A stretch of DNA of 15,344 bases from CANJSG01 sp038203875 (GCA_038203875.1 JBBRDN010000094.1:1-15344); one strand, 5' to 3'. Shown: positions 1-7,350, counted from the stretch's first letter. Notes: generated from the letters alone by a model not told the origin. Numbers and translations: made by a program.

Positions 1-957
1 CGCTCCGAGTTCGACCTGATGCTGATGGAGACGGCCAAGGAGAAAGGCGCCGAAGTCTGGGAGGAATTTACCGTAACCGACCTGCTCATGGACGGCGAAG
101 CCGTTATGGGCGTGAAGGGCAAGGACAGTCGGGGAGTGGAAAACGAGATCCACGCCAAGATGACCCTCGACTGCTCGGGCAAAGAATCTTTTGCCGCCGT
201 GAAGTTCAACTGGCGCCGCAAGGACCCCAAGCTGAATAAGGTCGCCGTCTGGACCTACTACAAGGGTGCCAAACGCGACTCCGGCATCGACGAGGGCGGC
301 ACCACAGTGGCCTTCCTGCCGGACAAGGGCTGGTTCTGGTATATCCCGCAGCACAACGACATGGTCAGCGTGGGCGTCGTGGCCGAGGGCAAATACCTCG
401 CCCGAGACGGCGTGAAGGATCCGAAGGAGATGTTCCACCGCGAGGTCGAAAACAACGCCTGGATCAAGGAATACCTCTCCAAGGGCACCTGCACCGACGA
501 GTTCTGGATCACCAGCGAATACACCTTCCGTTCGGAGTTCTGCGGCCGCGACGGACTGCTGCTGCTCGGCGACGCCTTCGGCTTCCTTGACCCCGTCTTC
601 TCTTCAGGAGTGATGCTCGCGCTCAAGAGCGGGATGCTCAGCGCGGATGCAGTGCACGAGGCCTTGGTGGCCGGAGATGTCTCGGCCCACCGTTTCACCG
701 TCTACAGCGATGCGATGCGCCAGGGGATCGAGAACATGCGGAAACTGATCTACGCCTTCTACGATCCGGCGATCACGTTCCGCAACGTCACGGACAAGTA
801 TCCGGAGATGAAGGACCAGATCACCGACGCCTTGTCCGGCGACGTGAACAAGGACTTCACCGAACTCTTCAGCCGCTTCGCCGAGGTTACGGAAGTTCCC
901 GCGGAAATGCCCTACGGTGCGCCGAAGTTTTCCACCCCAAAAGCCGTGGCGGCGTAG
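1..957 (+). CDS. FAD-dependent oxidoreductase, flavin-halogenase/geranylgeranyl-reductase group (5' partial)
   Basis: The frame is open from base 1, so the N-terminus with the FAD-binding GxGxxG lies outside the window; 318 C-terminal residues are visible. Seen: WFWYIP at visible residues 111-116, matching the WxWxIP signature of flavin-dependent halogenases, and GDAFGFLDPVFSSGV from about residue 190, the conserved FAD-contacting segment of the PHBH-fold halogenase/geranylgeranyl-reductase superfamily. There is no membrane segment. Family knowledge: members either halogenate aromatic or enzyme-tethered substrates using FADH2, or reduce or oxidise lipophilic substrates. The catalytic Lys that separates true halogenases would lie upstream and cannot be checked. 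The glycosyltransferase 57 bp downstream on the same strand is compatible with a shared specialised-metabolite or glycolipid pathway, but this is inference. The superfamily is secure; halogenase activity is not. Confidence 0.85.
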   Translation, partial: RSEFDLMLMETAKEKGAEVWEEFTVTDLLMDGEAVMGVKGKDSRGVENEIHAKMTLDCSGKESFAAVKFNWRRKDPKLNKVAVWTYYKGAKRDSGIDEGGTTVAFLPDKGWFWYIPQHNDMVSVGVVAEGKYLARDGVKDPKEMFHREVENNAWIKEYLSKGTCTDEFWITSEYTFRSEFCGRDGLLLLGDAFGFLDPVFSSGVMLALKSGMLSADAVHEALVAGDVSAHRFTVYSDAMRQGIENMRKLIYAFYDPAITFRNVTDKYPEMKDQITDALSGDVNKDFTELFSRFAEVTEVPAEMPYGAPKFSTPKAVAA

Positions 958-1014
958 CCGGCACAGTCACGTTGCGCCGAAGCCTGTCCTCAGGCAGCTT
1001 CCCGCCCAGTCACG

Positions 1015-2331
1015 ATGAAATTCGTCCAGATCACACCCGGGGCCGGCGGCATGTTCTGCGGCGGCTGCTTCCGCGACAACGCGCTCGTCACGGAACTCCG
1101 CCGCCAGGGCCACCAGACCCTGATGGTCCCGCTTTACCTTCCGCTCACCCTCGACGAGGCGGACCAGACCGTCGGGACGCCCACGTTTTTCAGCGGCATC
1201 AACGTCTACTTCGACCAGAAGTCCGCATGGTATCGCCGCGCGCCCAAGTGGCTGCACAAGATCTTCACATTGCCCGCGCTGTTGAAAATCGCCGGCAAAC
1301 ACGCCGGGAAGACCCGGCCAGAGGACGTCGGCGAGATCGCCATCTCGATGATCCTTGGCGAGGAAGGCAACCAGGCGCGCGAACTGGAAGACCTCGTTGC
1401 CTGGCTCAAGACCCAGCCGAAGCCGGATGTCGTATGCCTGTCGAACGCGCTCTTGGCGGGGTTCGCCCGCCGGCTCAGGCAGGAACTAAAGTGCCCGATC
1501 GCGTGCGTCCTCCAAGGCGAGGATACGTTTCTCGATTCCATGCCCGAGTCCCTGCGCACACGAGCATGGAATGCCATGCGGGACCGCGCGCGCGACTGTG
1601 ACTACTTCATCGCACCCACACGGTATTTCGGAGACCTCATGGCCAAACGCCTCGGCCTCCGCGCCGACCGCGTCCATGTCGTCACCAACGGCATCAAGCT
1701 CGACGGCTATGGCGACGTCGCCAAAGGCCGCAGCGAATCCCTGAAGACACCGCCCGTCCTCGGATACTTCGCCCGGATGTGCCAGCAGAAGGGCTTGGAC
1801 GGCGTTGTCAGCACGTTCATCGAACTGAAGAAGCGCCTCGGCGCACGCACTCTGAAGCTGCACGTCGGCGGTGGTTGCGGGCCGGGCGACATGGCGTTCG
1901 TCGCCCAGCAAAAAGAACGTCTCCAACTGGCCGGTGTTCTGGGTGAAGTGGAGTGGTTCCCGAACGTGGATCGTGAAGGTAAGCTCGCCTTCTTCGCCGG
2001 TTGCGACGTGTTCTGCACGCCAGCGCTCTACGGCGAAGCCTTCGGCCTCTACGTCATCGAAGCTATGGCGTCCGGCCTGCCCGTCGTCCAACCGCGCCAT
2101 GCCGGATTCCCGGAACTCGTTGAGCCAAGCGGCGGGGGGATCCTCGTTGAGCCGGGCAACATCACTGCCGCGGCCGACGCAATCGAATCGCTTTTGATGG
2201 ATTCGGCTCGTGCGCGAAATCTGGGCCGATCAGCTGCCGATGCGGCGCAATCAACCTTCTCAGTGGAAAAGATGGCGAGTGGATTCGTCCAAGTGGCCGA
2301 AGGGCACCGGAGGACGGTCGGGGTTCGTTGA
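1015..2331 (+). CDS. Glycosyltransferase family 4 (GT-B fold)
   Basis: A 438-residue protein of usual length for GT4/group 1 glycosyltransferases, which move a sugar from an NDP-sugar to an acceptor. The C-terminal donor domain shows the E-x7-E motif (E341 and E349 in YGEAFGLYVIEAMASGLP), followed by the usual PVVQPRHAGFPELVEP and GGILVEPGN stretches. The N-terminal acceptor domain begins MKFVQITPGAGGMFCGGCF: the glycine-rich loop carries an unusual CGGC pair. No signal peptide or TM helix is seen, so it is cytosolic or peripheral. The ATG at 1015 is chosen because the beta-1 strand of the GT-B fold begins there; no good Shine-Dalgarno precedes it. It lies 57 bp after the oxidoreductase on the same strand, possibly co-transcribed. 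The acceptor is unknown. Confidence 0.9.
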   Translation: MKFVQITPGAGGMFCGGCFRDNALVTELRRQGHQTLMVPLYLPLTLDEADQTVGTPTFFSGINVYFDQKSAWYRRAPKWLHKIFTLPALLKIAGKHAGKTRPEDVGEIAISMILGEEGNQARELEDLVAWLKTQPKPDVVCLSNALLAGFARRLRQELKCPIACVLQGEDTFLDSMPESLRTRAWNAMRDRARDCDYFIAPTRYFGDLMAKRLGLRADRVHVVTNGIKLDGYGDVAKGRSESLKTPPVLGYFARMCQQKGLDGVVSTFIELKKRLGARTLKLHVGGGCGPGDMAFVAQQKERLQLAGVLGEVEWFPNVDREGKLAFFAGCDVFCTPALYGEAFGLYVIEAMASGLPVVQPRHAGFPELVEPSGGGILVEPGNITAAADAIESLLMDSARARNLGRSAADAAQSTFSVEKMASGFVQVAEGHRRTVGVR

Positions 2332-2363
2332 ACGCAACCGGCCGCAAAGACAATCCGGGATCC

Positions 2364-2942
2364 TCAGGAACGATTCTTTGAGCCCGAGTCAGGGTTGGGA
2401 GGGACTGTGACTTGGCTTGAACGCGCGGCGGGTTTCTCGAAAGAAACCCCGAGATCCTTCCAAATAGGGGCAAGACTCGGGTCGTCGTTGATCGTGTTTT
2501 TGATGGCATTTTCGTCCACCATTTCCTTCCACCGGCCCAACCACAGCTTTGCTTCCGCCTCCCGTCCAACACGACAGGCAAGCCGGGCGAGGAAGTAAAA
2601 AATCGCGCTGGTTTTAGGGAATTTGTGGGCCGCGCTACGAAGCTCCGTCAGCGCCTCCTGAGGCCGCTGGTTGTTGTAAAGGCTATGCGCCAGACAGATG
2701 TGGCCTGCGGGACGGTCCGGGGCGATTTTCACCATTGAGCGAGCCAAGTCCAAGGCGTGATCCCAGCGAAGCATCCGCGCACAGATCTTCCAGCGGATTA
2801 CTAGAACGTCAGGATGATACCGGAGAAGAAAACTCAGCCTCTCAATCTCGGCCTGGGCATCCTGAGGAGCTCCAAGCTCCAACCAGCCAGTGGCTGCATT
2901 TACATGATGGGAATCAGGAGCTTGGATTTCCGGCCATTTCAT
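2364..2942 (-). CDS. Small tetratricopeptide-repeat protein
   Basis: A 192-residue protein of helix-turn-helix pairs typical of TPRs. The repeats are recognisable by small/aromatic spacing, for example PAGHICLAHSLYNNQRPQEA and the following segment TSAIFYFLARLACRVGREAEA (roughly residues 88-155), with a weaker earlier copy around residues 20-75. The last 30 residues are polar and probably disordered. There is no signal peptide, TM helix or enzymatic motif, so it is a likely cytosolic protein-protein adaptor with unknown partner. It is convergent with the glycosyltransferase (32 bp between stops) and follows argS on the same strand. A perfect 9-bp inverted repeat ends 3 nt before the ATG, where a ribosome-binding site would be. 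Base composition is more AT-rich than most genes here. Confidence 0.75.
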   Translation of the reverse strand: MKWPEIQAPDSHHVNAATGWLELGAPQDAQAEIERLSFLLRYHPDVLVIRWKICARMLRWDHALDLARSMVKIAPDRPAGHICLAHSLYNNQRPQEALTELRSAAHKFPKTSAIFYFLARLACRVGREAEAKLWLGRWKEMVDENAIKNTINDDPSLAPIWKDLGVSFEKPAARSSQVTVPPNPDSGSKNRS

Positions 2943-2945
2943 GAT

Positions 2946-2974
2946 GATAAGGTGGTTACTGCATTCACCTTATC
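2946..2974. repeat. Perfect 9-bp inverted repeat in front of the TPR gene
   Basis: GATAAGGTG (2946-2954) and CACCTTATC (2966-2974) are exact reverse complements around an 11-nt loop. On the minus strand the structure ends three bases before the TPR gene ATG, so as RNA it would occlude the initiation region; as DNA it could be a dimeric operator. A TTGACA hexamer on the minus strand (3002-3007) would be a perfect -35, but the matching -10 position reads CGTTAG or GTTAGT, which is poor. Function is inferred. Confidence 0.5.
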
Positions 2975-3043
2975 TTGACTAACGCAGGAGGCAAGAAGAA
3001 ATGTCAACTTTCGAGACAGTATGTCTTTAAAAGTCGCATTTCG

Positions 3044-4819
3044 TTACATTGTTTCAGTTTTCTCAATTCCAAGAAGATTCAAGCCTTGGTGCAGAACTCG
3101 AGCTGAAACAGAGCAAAGAACCAACCTTGTAATCTTCTCGTTTCCTGAGGCTTGGAGGACCGGACAGCTTTCATAGAAACGCGCCAAGTGCCCCGCCAAT
3201 TCGTAAAGATAGGCGCATAGGAAATTCGGGCGATACTCCTCTGTGACCAGTTCCAGAACCTGCCCGAAATTCAGCAGATGTTTGGCGAGTGAGAGCTCGT
3301 CAGCAACAATCAGGCTCAATCCGGAAGCGGGTATTCGCATTTGATCCGGAAGATCATTTCCGGCCTTGCGAAGGATCCCGGCCAACCGGGTGTAGGCGTA
3401 GAGCAGGTAGGGAGCGGTATTGCCCTGAAGAGCCAACATTTTGTTCCAGCTGAAAACGTAGTCGCTCTGCCGATTCTGGCTCAGATCGGCGTATTTAACA
3501 GAGCCGAGACCGACCACGCGGGCGATCTCCTTGCGCTGCGATTCTTCCAATGCCGGGTTCTTTTCTGAAACCGCAACAAAGGCTCGCTCCTCAGCCTCAT
3601 CAAGAAGCTCCGTTAGCCTCACGGTGTCGCCACTACGGGTTTTGAAGGGTCTGCCGTCTTCACCGAGAATGGTGCCGAACCACACGTGGGCCAGCTTCAC
3701 CGATTTCTCGACCTCGGGACGCCAACGGCGAAAGGCGGCGAATATCTGCCGGAAATGGAGCTGCTGCCGACCATCGGTGACGTAGACGATTTCATGCGGC
3801 TGCCACGTCGCCATCCGATACGCGAGTGTCGCTAGGTCGGTGGTCGCGTAGTTGAATCCTCCGTCGTTTTTCTGGATCAGGGCCGGATTATCCAGCCACT
3901 CGCCATCGCGTTGGACGACGAATGGGTCTTCTTTCTGTGGAACTGAACCATCGCTGAAGATGGCCTTCGCTCCTTGGCTTTCGCGAGCGATGCCTTTGGC
4001 GATTAGTTCATCGACAGTCGCCTGAAGCTGCGGGTTGTAGAAACTCTCTCCCAGCGTGTGATCGAAGCTGACCTTGAGCCGGCCGTAGACTTGATCGAAC
4101 TGGACCTGCGAGAGCCGGATCATCTCATTCCAGATGGCGAGATTTTCGGCGTCGCCCTGCTGGAGCTTCACGAGTTCGCGGCGGGCCAGCTCCAGCCTTG
4201 CCTCATCGGCGTCGCACTCGGCATTGATCTTCTTGTAGAGCCGTTCCATCTCGCCGATCGGATCCCGCTGCAGCGCGTCGCGATCGAGCGATTCCTTCCA
4301 GCCCACGAGCAGTTTGCCGAACGCCGTTCCCCAGTCGCCGATGTGGTTGTCCGTGACGACCCGGTGACCGAGGAAGCGGAAGACGCGCGCGAGGCTTTCA
4401 CCAAGGATGGTCGACCGGATATGGCCGACGTGCATCGGCTTTGCGACGTTGGGGGAGCTGAAATCAATGACGATGCTTCGGGGGTGCGTGGTCTTGCGGA
4501 AGAAGAGGTGTTCACCGCGGAAGGCAGCGGCCACGGCTTGGCCGACGACTTCAGACTTTACGCGGAAGTTGAGGAAGCCCGCACCCGCGATATCGATTTT
4601 CTCGCAAAGATCGTCCGCCTTCAGCTTCGCCAGGACGTCGGTCGCGAGTTGCCGCGGGTTCATCTTGCGCTCCTTGGCCAAAGCCATGAGAGCCGAAGTC
4701 TGATAGTCGCCGAACTTCGGATCCGGACAGGACCGCACTTGCACAGTGACGAGGTCGGCGTCGGGGAGAACGGCTTTGACCGCCTCCTGCAGGCGGTCTT
4801 GGAGGTCTAGGTGCAGCAC
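3044..4819 (-). CDS. argS: Arginine--tRNA ligase
   Basis: A 591-residue class I aminoacyl-tRNA synthetase that charges tRNA-Arg with arginine using ATP in the cytosol. The N-terminal ~115 residues form the Add-1 domain specific to ArgRS. The HIGH motif is present as HVGH (residues 130-133) within SSPNVAKPMHVGHIRST, diagnostic for ArgRS. The KMSKS loop has the usual degenerate ArgRS form FKTRSG (392-397). The C-terminal anticodon-binding DALR domain ends GLNLLGIEKTETM, the normal family terminus. The start is a GTG at 4819: no ATG, GTG or TTG lies between it and the in-frame stop at 4877-4879, and it gives the expected N-terminus. The 57-bp gap to the upstream EIIA gene, same strand, suggests co-transcription. 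Long plus-strand open frames opposite it are shadows. Confidence 0.97.
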   Translation of the reverse strand: MLHLDLQDRLQEAVKAVLPDADLVTVQVRSCPDPKFGDYQTSALMALAKERKMNPRQLATDVLAKLKADDLCEKIDIAGAGFLNFRVKSEVVGQAVAAAFRGEHLFFRKTTHPRSIVIDFSSPNVAKPMHVGHIRSTILGESLARVFRFLGHRVVTDNHIGDWGTAFGKLLVGWKESLDRDALQRDPIGEMERLYKKINAECDADEARLELARRELVKLQQGDAENLAIWNEMIRLSQVQFDQVYGRLKVSFDHTLGESFYNPQLQATVDELIAKGIARESQGAKAIFSDGSVPQKEDPFVVQRDGEWLDNPALIQKNDGGFNYATTDLATLAYRMATWQPHEIVYVTDGRQQLHFRQIFAAFRRWRPEVEKSVKLAHVWFGTILGEDGRPFKTRSGDTVRLTELLDEAEERAFVAVSEKNPALEESQRKEIARVVGLGSVKYADLSQNRQSDYVFSWNKMLALQGNTAPYLLYAYTRLAGILRKAGNDLPDQMRIPASGLSLIVADELSLAKHLLNFGQVLELVTEEYRPNFLCAYLYELAGHLARFYESCPVLQASGNEKITRLVLCSVSARVLHQGLNLLGIEKTETM

Positions 4820-4876
4820 GGTCGTGAGCGGTTGTGATGGAACGCGCCCGTGGGCCCGGGGCGCTTGGACGGTCGG

Positions 4877-5341
4877 CTATTTGCCCGGCTGGCCCTTGAT
4901 GATGCGATGGATGGTCTCCGCATCGGGCGCTTCTTCGAGGGACTGCCGAAACTCTCGGTTGTGAAGCAGCTTGGCGATGTTCGCCAAAGTATGGAGATGC
5001 TTTTGGAACTGCCCCTGGGGAACGAGGAACAGCATCACGAGATGCACAGGCTGGTTGTCGAGGGCCTCGAAGTTGATCCCTGCTTTGGACCGGCCAAGGG
5101 CTCCGATGACCTCTGGGATCAGATCGGTGGAAGCGTGGGGGATACCGACGCCGAAACCGATACCGGTGGACATGGAGGTTTCGCGCTTCTTGACGACCGT
5201 CGCAATCGCTTCGCGATGCTCCCCACTGACAGTGCCCGTCGAGACCAGGCGATCGATGAGTTCATCAATGGCCTGCCAGCGATCTGTCGACCGCATCTCC
5301 GGTATGATGTTCTCCGGCTTCAGCACATCCGCCAAGGTCAT
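4877..5341 (-). CDS. PTS EIIA domain protein (PtsN/fructose-type)
   Basis: A 154-residue protein consisting of a single PTS EIIA type-2 domain. The phosphorylatable His is H69 in the conserved context GIGFGVGIPHAST, and the N-terminus MTLADVLKPENIIPEM is typical of the family. Family knowledge: such domains accept phosphate from HPr or NPr; standalone versions (PtsN, EIIA-Ntr) usually have regulatory rather than sugar-transport roles. No EIIB/EIIC transporter or HPr gene is in the window, which favours a regulatory EIIA, but the partner cannot be identified here. It sits between tRNA-Leu (125 bp upstream) and argS (57 bp downstream), all on the minus strand. No strong Shine-Dalgarno precedes the ATG. 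Confidence 0.9.
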   Translation of the reverse strand: MTLADVLKPENIIPEMRSTDRWQAIDELIDRLVSTGTVSGEHREAIATVVKKRETSMSTGIGFGVGIPHASTDLIPEVIGALGRSKAGINFEALDNQPVHLVMLFLVPQGQFQKHLHTLANIAKLLHNREFRQSLEEAPDAETIHRIIKGQPGK

Positions 5342-5399
5342 AGCAATAAGAGCTCTGGATATCGCCCCAAGGGGAGGGCCAGTTCAAGCGAAGAAACCA

Positions 5400-5449
5400 A
5401 GCGGTCGGCACAAATGCCGGCACTCGATTGCCGCTGCTTTGGAACCGCT
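5400..5449 (-). other. Structured spacer between tRNA-Leu and the EIIA gene
   Basis: An outer 6-bp pair AGCGGT (5400-5405) / ACCGCT (5444-5449) encloses two 5-bp hairpins made from the same repeat unit: CGGCA-CAAA-TGCCG (5406-5419) and CGGCA-CTCGAT-TGCCG (5418-5433). The two inner hairpins share two bases, so full versions compete. On the minus strand this lies just after the tRNA and before the EIIA start, so it could be a tRNA trailer or processing structure, a weak terminator, or part of the EIIA leader. No long U-tract follows. Confidence 0.35.
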
Positions 5450-5466
5450 CCATTTGAGAGAGGAGA

Positions 5467-5551
5467 TGGTGCGCACGACAGGAATCGAACCTGTAAGCCT
5501 TGCGGCACTAGAACCTGAATCTAGCGCGTCTGCCAATTCCGCCACGTGCGC
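5467..5551 (-). tRNA. tRNA-Leu (anticodon CAG)
   Basis: An 85-nt class II tRNA. The acceptor arm GCGCACG (5551-5545) pairs with CGTGCGC (5477-5471), followed by discriminator A and an encoded CCA (5469-5467). The anticodon stem CTAGA/TCTAG encloses the loop TTCAGGT, giving anticodon CAG, which reads CUG leucine codons. The long variable arm has a GCC-GCAA-GGC stem-loop, as expected for tRNA-Leu. The T arm is ACAGG-TTCGATT-CCTGT. The D-arm region GGCGGAATTGGCAGACGC matches bacterial tRNA-Leu. All arms pair, so it should be functional. Confidence 0.97.
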
Positions 5552-5588
5552 ACGCGGGAGGTTGAGCGACTACGATCAACCGACTGAT

Positions 5589-5618
5589 TAAATAGGCGAA
5601 CGCTCTCCCTCGCGGCAA
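5589..5618 (-). promoter_or_regulatory. Candidate sigma-70-type promoter for tRNA-Leu
   Basis: On the minus strand TTGCCG (5618-5613) and TATTTA (5594-5589) are separated by 18 nt. The hexamers match -35 and -10 consensus reasonably, and the predicted start about 30 nt before the tRNA 5' end gives a normal short leader. It lies in the only AT-richer patch between the upstream terminator and the tRNA. Not experimentally supported. Confidence 0.4.
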
Positions 5619-5649
5619 GTGATTTGTCTTTGTCCCTCCCAAAAGCAAA

Positions 5650-5676
5650 CAGCGGCGATCGCGTAGATCGCCGCTG
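5650..5676 (-). terminator. Intrinsic terminator after the sugar dehydrogenase gene
   Basis: CAGCGGCGATC and GATCGCCGCTG form a perfect 11-bp GC-rich stem around the loop GCGTA. On the minus strand it lies 27 nt after the dehydrogenase stop and is followed by GTTTGCTTTTGG, an interrupted T-rich tail. The position between that gene and tRNA-Leu fits a rho-independent terminator insulating the tRNA. Confidence 0.75.
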
Positions 5677-5703
5677 ATGCGAACATTGATCGCTTAGAAA
5701 GAC

Positions 5704-7350
5704 TTAGTTGGCGGCAACGGTTCCCTGCTTGGGACCGCTGTGCTCGATGCGAATGATCTGGGTGTCCTTGTTGTTGCCCCAGGCGGTGCCGAATTCGATG
5801 AGGTAGAGGCATCCGTCCGCGCCGAGCTCCATGTCCATCGGGCGCTTGAACGTCATGTTCGCGCAGAAGCGTTTCATCTTCGGCGTGCCATCGGGATTGC
5901 GGGCGATGTTGTTGTTCTCGTCGAGATGCACGGCGACGACCCAGTTCCGGCTCCACTCGTAAATGAACAGGGTGTGGTCATACTCCTTGGGCATCTTGGT
6001 CTTCGAGGGGTTCTTCTCGTCGTAGTAATACACGGGACCGGCCATCGCGGTGCGGCCGCCGCCGCCGTTGACAGCGGGGAAGCGGGTCGAGGTGCCGGCG
6101 GGATACCAGATGAAGGCGGGCTGGACGGGAGGGAGTTGCTTGATCCCCGTGTTGTTGGGCGAATTGTTCACCGGCTTTGCGGTATCGAACATGATCGGTT
6201 CGCCAGCGGTGTAGGGCATCGGTGCCTTGAGGTTCGCGGGAACGGGCTGGCCGGCGGCCTTCGCATCCTTGACTGCTTTGTCGTATTCGGCCCGCTCCTT
6301 CTGGTATCGGGCACGCGCCACGAAATCGACCTTCGCATAGGCCTTGTTGTCGCCACGGGAATAGGGCCATCCGAAAAACCCGGGCTGCTTCGCCTGCATG
6401 ACTGCGTCGAAACCGGCCGGTCCGCGTTTCGGGTCGGCTCCGCCAGCGTCAGGACCGACGTCGCCCCAATACAGGATCCCGGTCTTCTGATCGACGGAGA
6501 GACGGAATCCATTGCGAGTGCCCTTCACATAAACTTCGGGACGAGTGCCGGGCGTGCCAGGCGGAAAGAGGTTGCCCTTCGGAATGGTGTAGGTGCCGTC
6601 CGGTTCGGGGTGGATCCGGCTGATTCCTCCGCGAAGATCGTTCATGTTGGCGGACGATTTTTGGGCGTCCCACGGGCTGTGTCCGGTCCGCTCATCATGG
6701 GGAGAAAAGCCCTCGGAATCGAACGGGTTCGTGTTGTCCCCGATCGCGATGTAGAGGTTGCCCTTGGAGTCGAAGCCAAGCGAGCCGCCGACATGGCAGC
6801 ACTGCTCGCGCTGGGTCTTGATGTCGATGACAGCTTTTTCGGACGCCAGATCCAGTTGGTCACCCTTCAGAGTGTAACGCGAAACACGGATGACGCCGTC
6901 CTTTTCACCGCGCGCATCCTTGGTGGTCTCGGGAAGCGAATGGTTCAGGTAGACCCAGCCGTTCTTGTCGAAATTCAGGTCGAGCGTGATTCCAAGCATT
7001 CCGTCCTCGAGCCCTGAAAACACGGGGATGTCTGCAATCACGACCGCGCTCTTCGAGTCGGGCTTCCACATCTTGATGATGCCGTTGCGCTCGGCGTAGA
7101 AAACGCGCCCGTCCTTCGCCACCGCCATCTCCATCGGATCCTTGAGCGTGTCTTGGAAAGAACCGTTCATCATCTGGTCGGAATCCAGGACAACCTTGGT
7201 GAATGCTCCGTCGACCTGTTGGCCGGTGGGCGTCGGCGAAGTATCCGCGGGCTTCGCGGCGGCCGCTTGGGTTTTCGGCGCCGGATCGGCGGCGTGAACG
7301 ACGGTTGCGGCTAATAGGCCGGCGAGGAAGTTGAGCGCGTAGGGCTTCAT
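5704..7350 (-). CDS. Secreted PQQ-type glucose/sorbosone dehydrogenase-family beta-propeller
   Basis: A 548-residue exported protein. The signal peptide is clear: MKPYALNFLAGLLAATVVHA with likely cleavage after residue 20, followed by an Ala/Pro/Thr-rich linker to about residue 45. The rest is a GSDH-type six-bladed propeller: DPMEMAVAKDGRVFYAERNG (71-90), EDGMLGITLDLNFDKNGWVY (115-134), HVGGSLGFDSKGNLYIAIGDN (186-206) and a GTRNGFRLSVD segment (277-287). In soluble glucose dehydrogenase the equivalent His is the general base and the Arg contacts PQQ, so H186 and R279 are candidates. A charged helical insert at about 341-372 interrupts the propeller. There is no CxxCH heme motif and no fused cytochrome, PKD or ThuA domain, so electrons would need a separate acceptor. 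Substrate is unknown; a binding-only role is possible. Confidence 0.87.
   Translation of the reverse strand: MKPYALNFLAGLLAATVVHAADPAPKTQAAAAKPADTSPTPTGQQVDGAFTKVVLDSDQMMNGSFQDTLKDPMEMAVAKDGRVFYAERNGIIKMWKPDSKSAVVIADIPVFSGLEDGMLGITLDLNFDKNGWVYLNHSLPETTKDARGEKDGVIRVSRYTLKGDQLDLASEKAVIDIKTQREQCCHVGGSLGFDSKGNLYIAIGDNTNPFDSEGFSPHDERTGHSPWDAQKSSANMNDLRGGISRIHPEPDGTYTIPKGNLFPPGTPGTRPEVYVKGTRNGFRLSVDQKTGILYWGDVGPDAGGADPKRGPAGFDAVMQAKQPGFFGWPYSRGDNKAYAKVDFVARARYQKERAEYDKAVKDAKAAGQPVPANLKAPMPYTAGEPIMFDTAKPVNNSPNNTGIKQLPPVQPAFIWYPAGTSTRFPAVNGGGGRTAMAGPVYYYDEKNPSKTKMPKEYDHTLFIYEWSRNWVVAVHLDENNNIARNPDGTPKMKRFCANMTFKRPMDMELGADGCLYLIEFGTAWGNNKDTQIIRIEHSGPKQGTVAAN

Noticed and set aside
2975..3003. TTGACT as a plus-strand -35 for the minigene
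   Set aside because: No -10-like hexamer lies 16-18 nt downstream, and the start codon would be inside the promoter.
4058..4810. 250-residue plus-strand open frame opposite argS
   Set aside because: Shadow of argS; the minus strand encodes a full arginyl-tRNA synthetase with HVGH and FKTRSG motifs.
5740..7017. 425-residue plus-strand open frame opposite the sugar dehydrogenase gene
   Set aside because: Its composition (Val/Gly/Arg-rich, no recognisable domain) is that of an antisense shadow of a GC-rich gene; the minus-strand frame has a signal peptide and clear family motifs.
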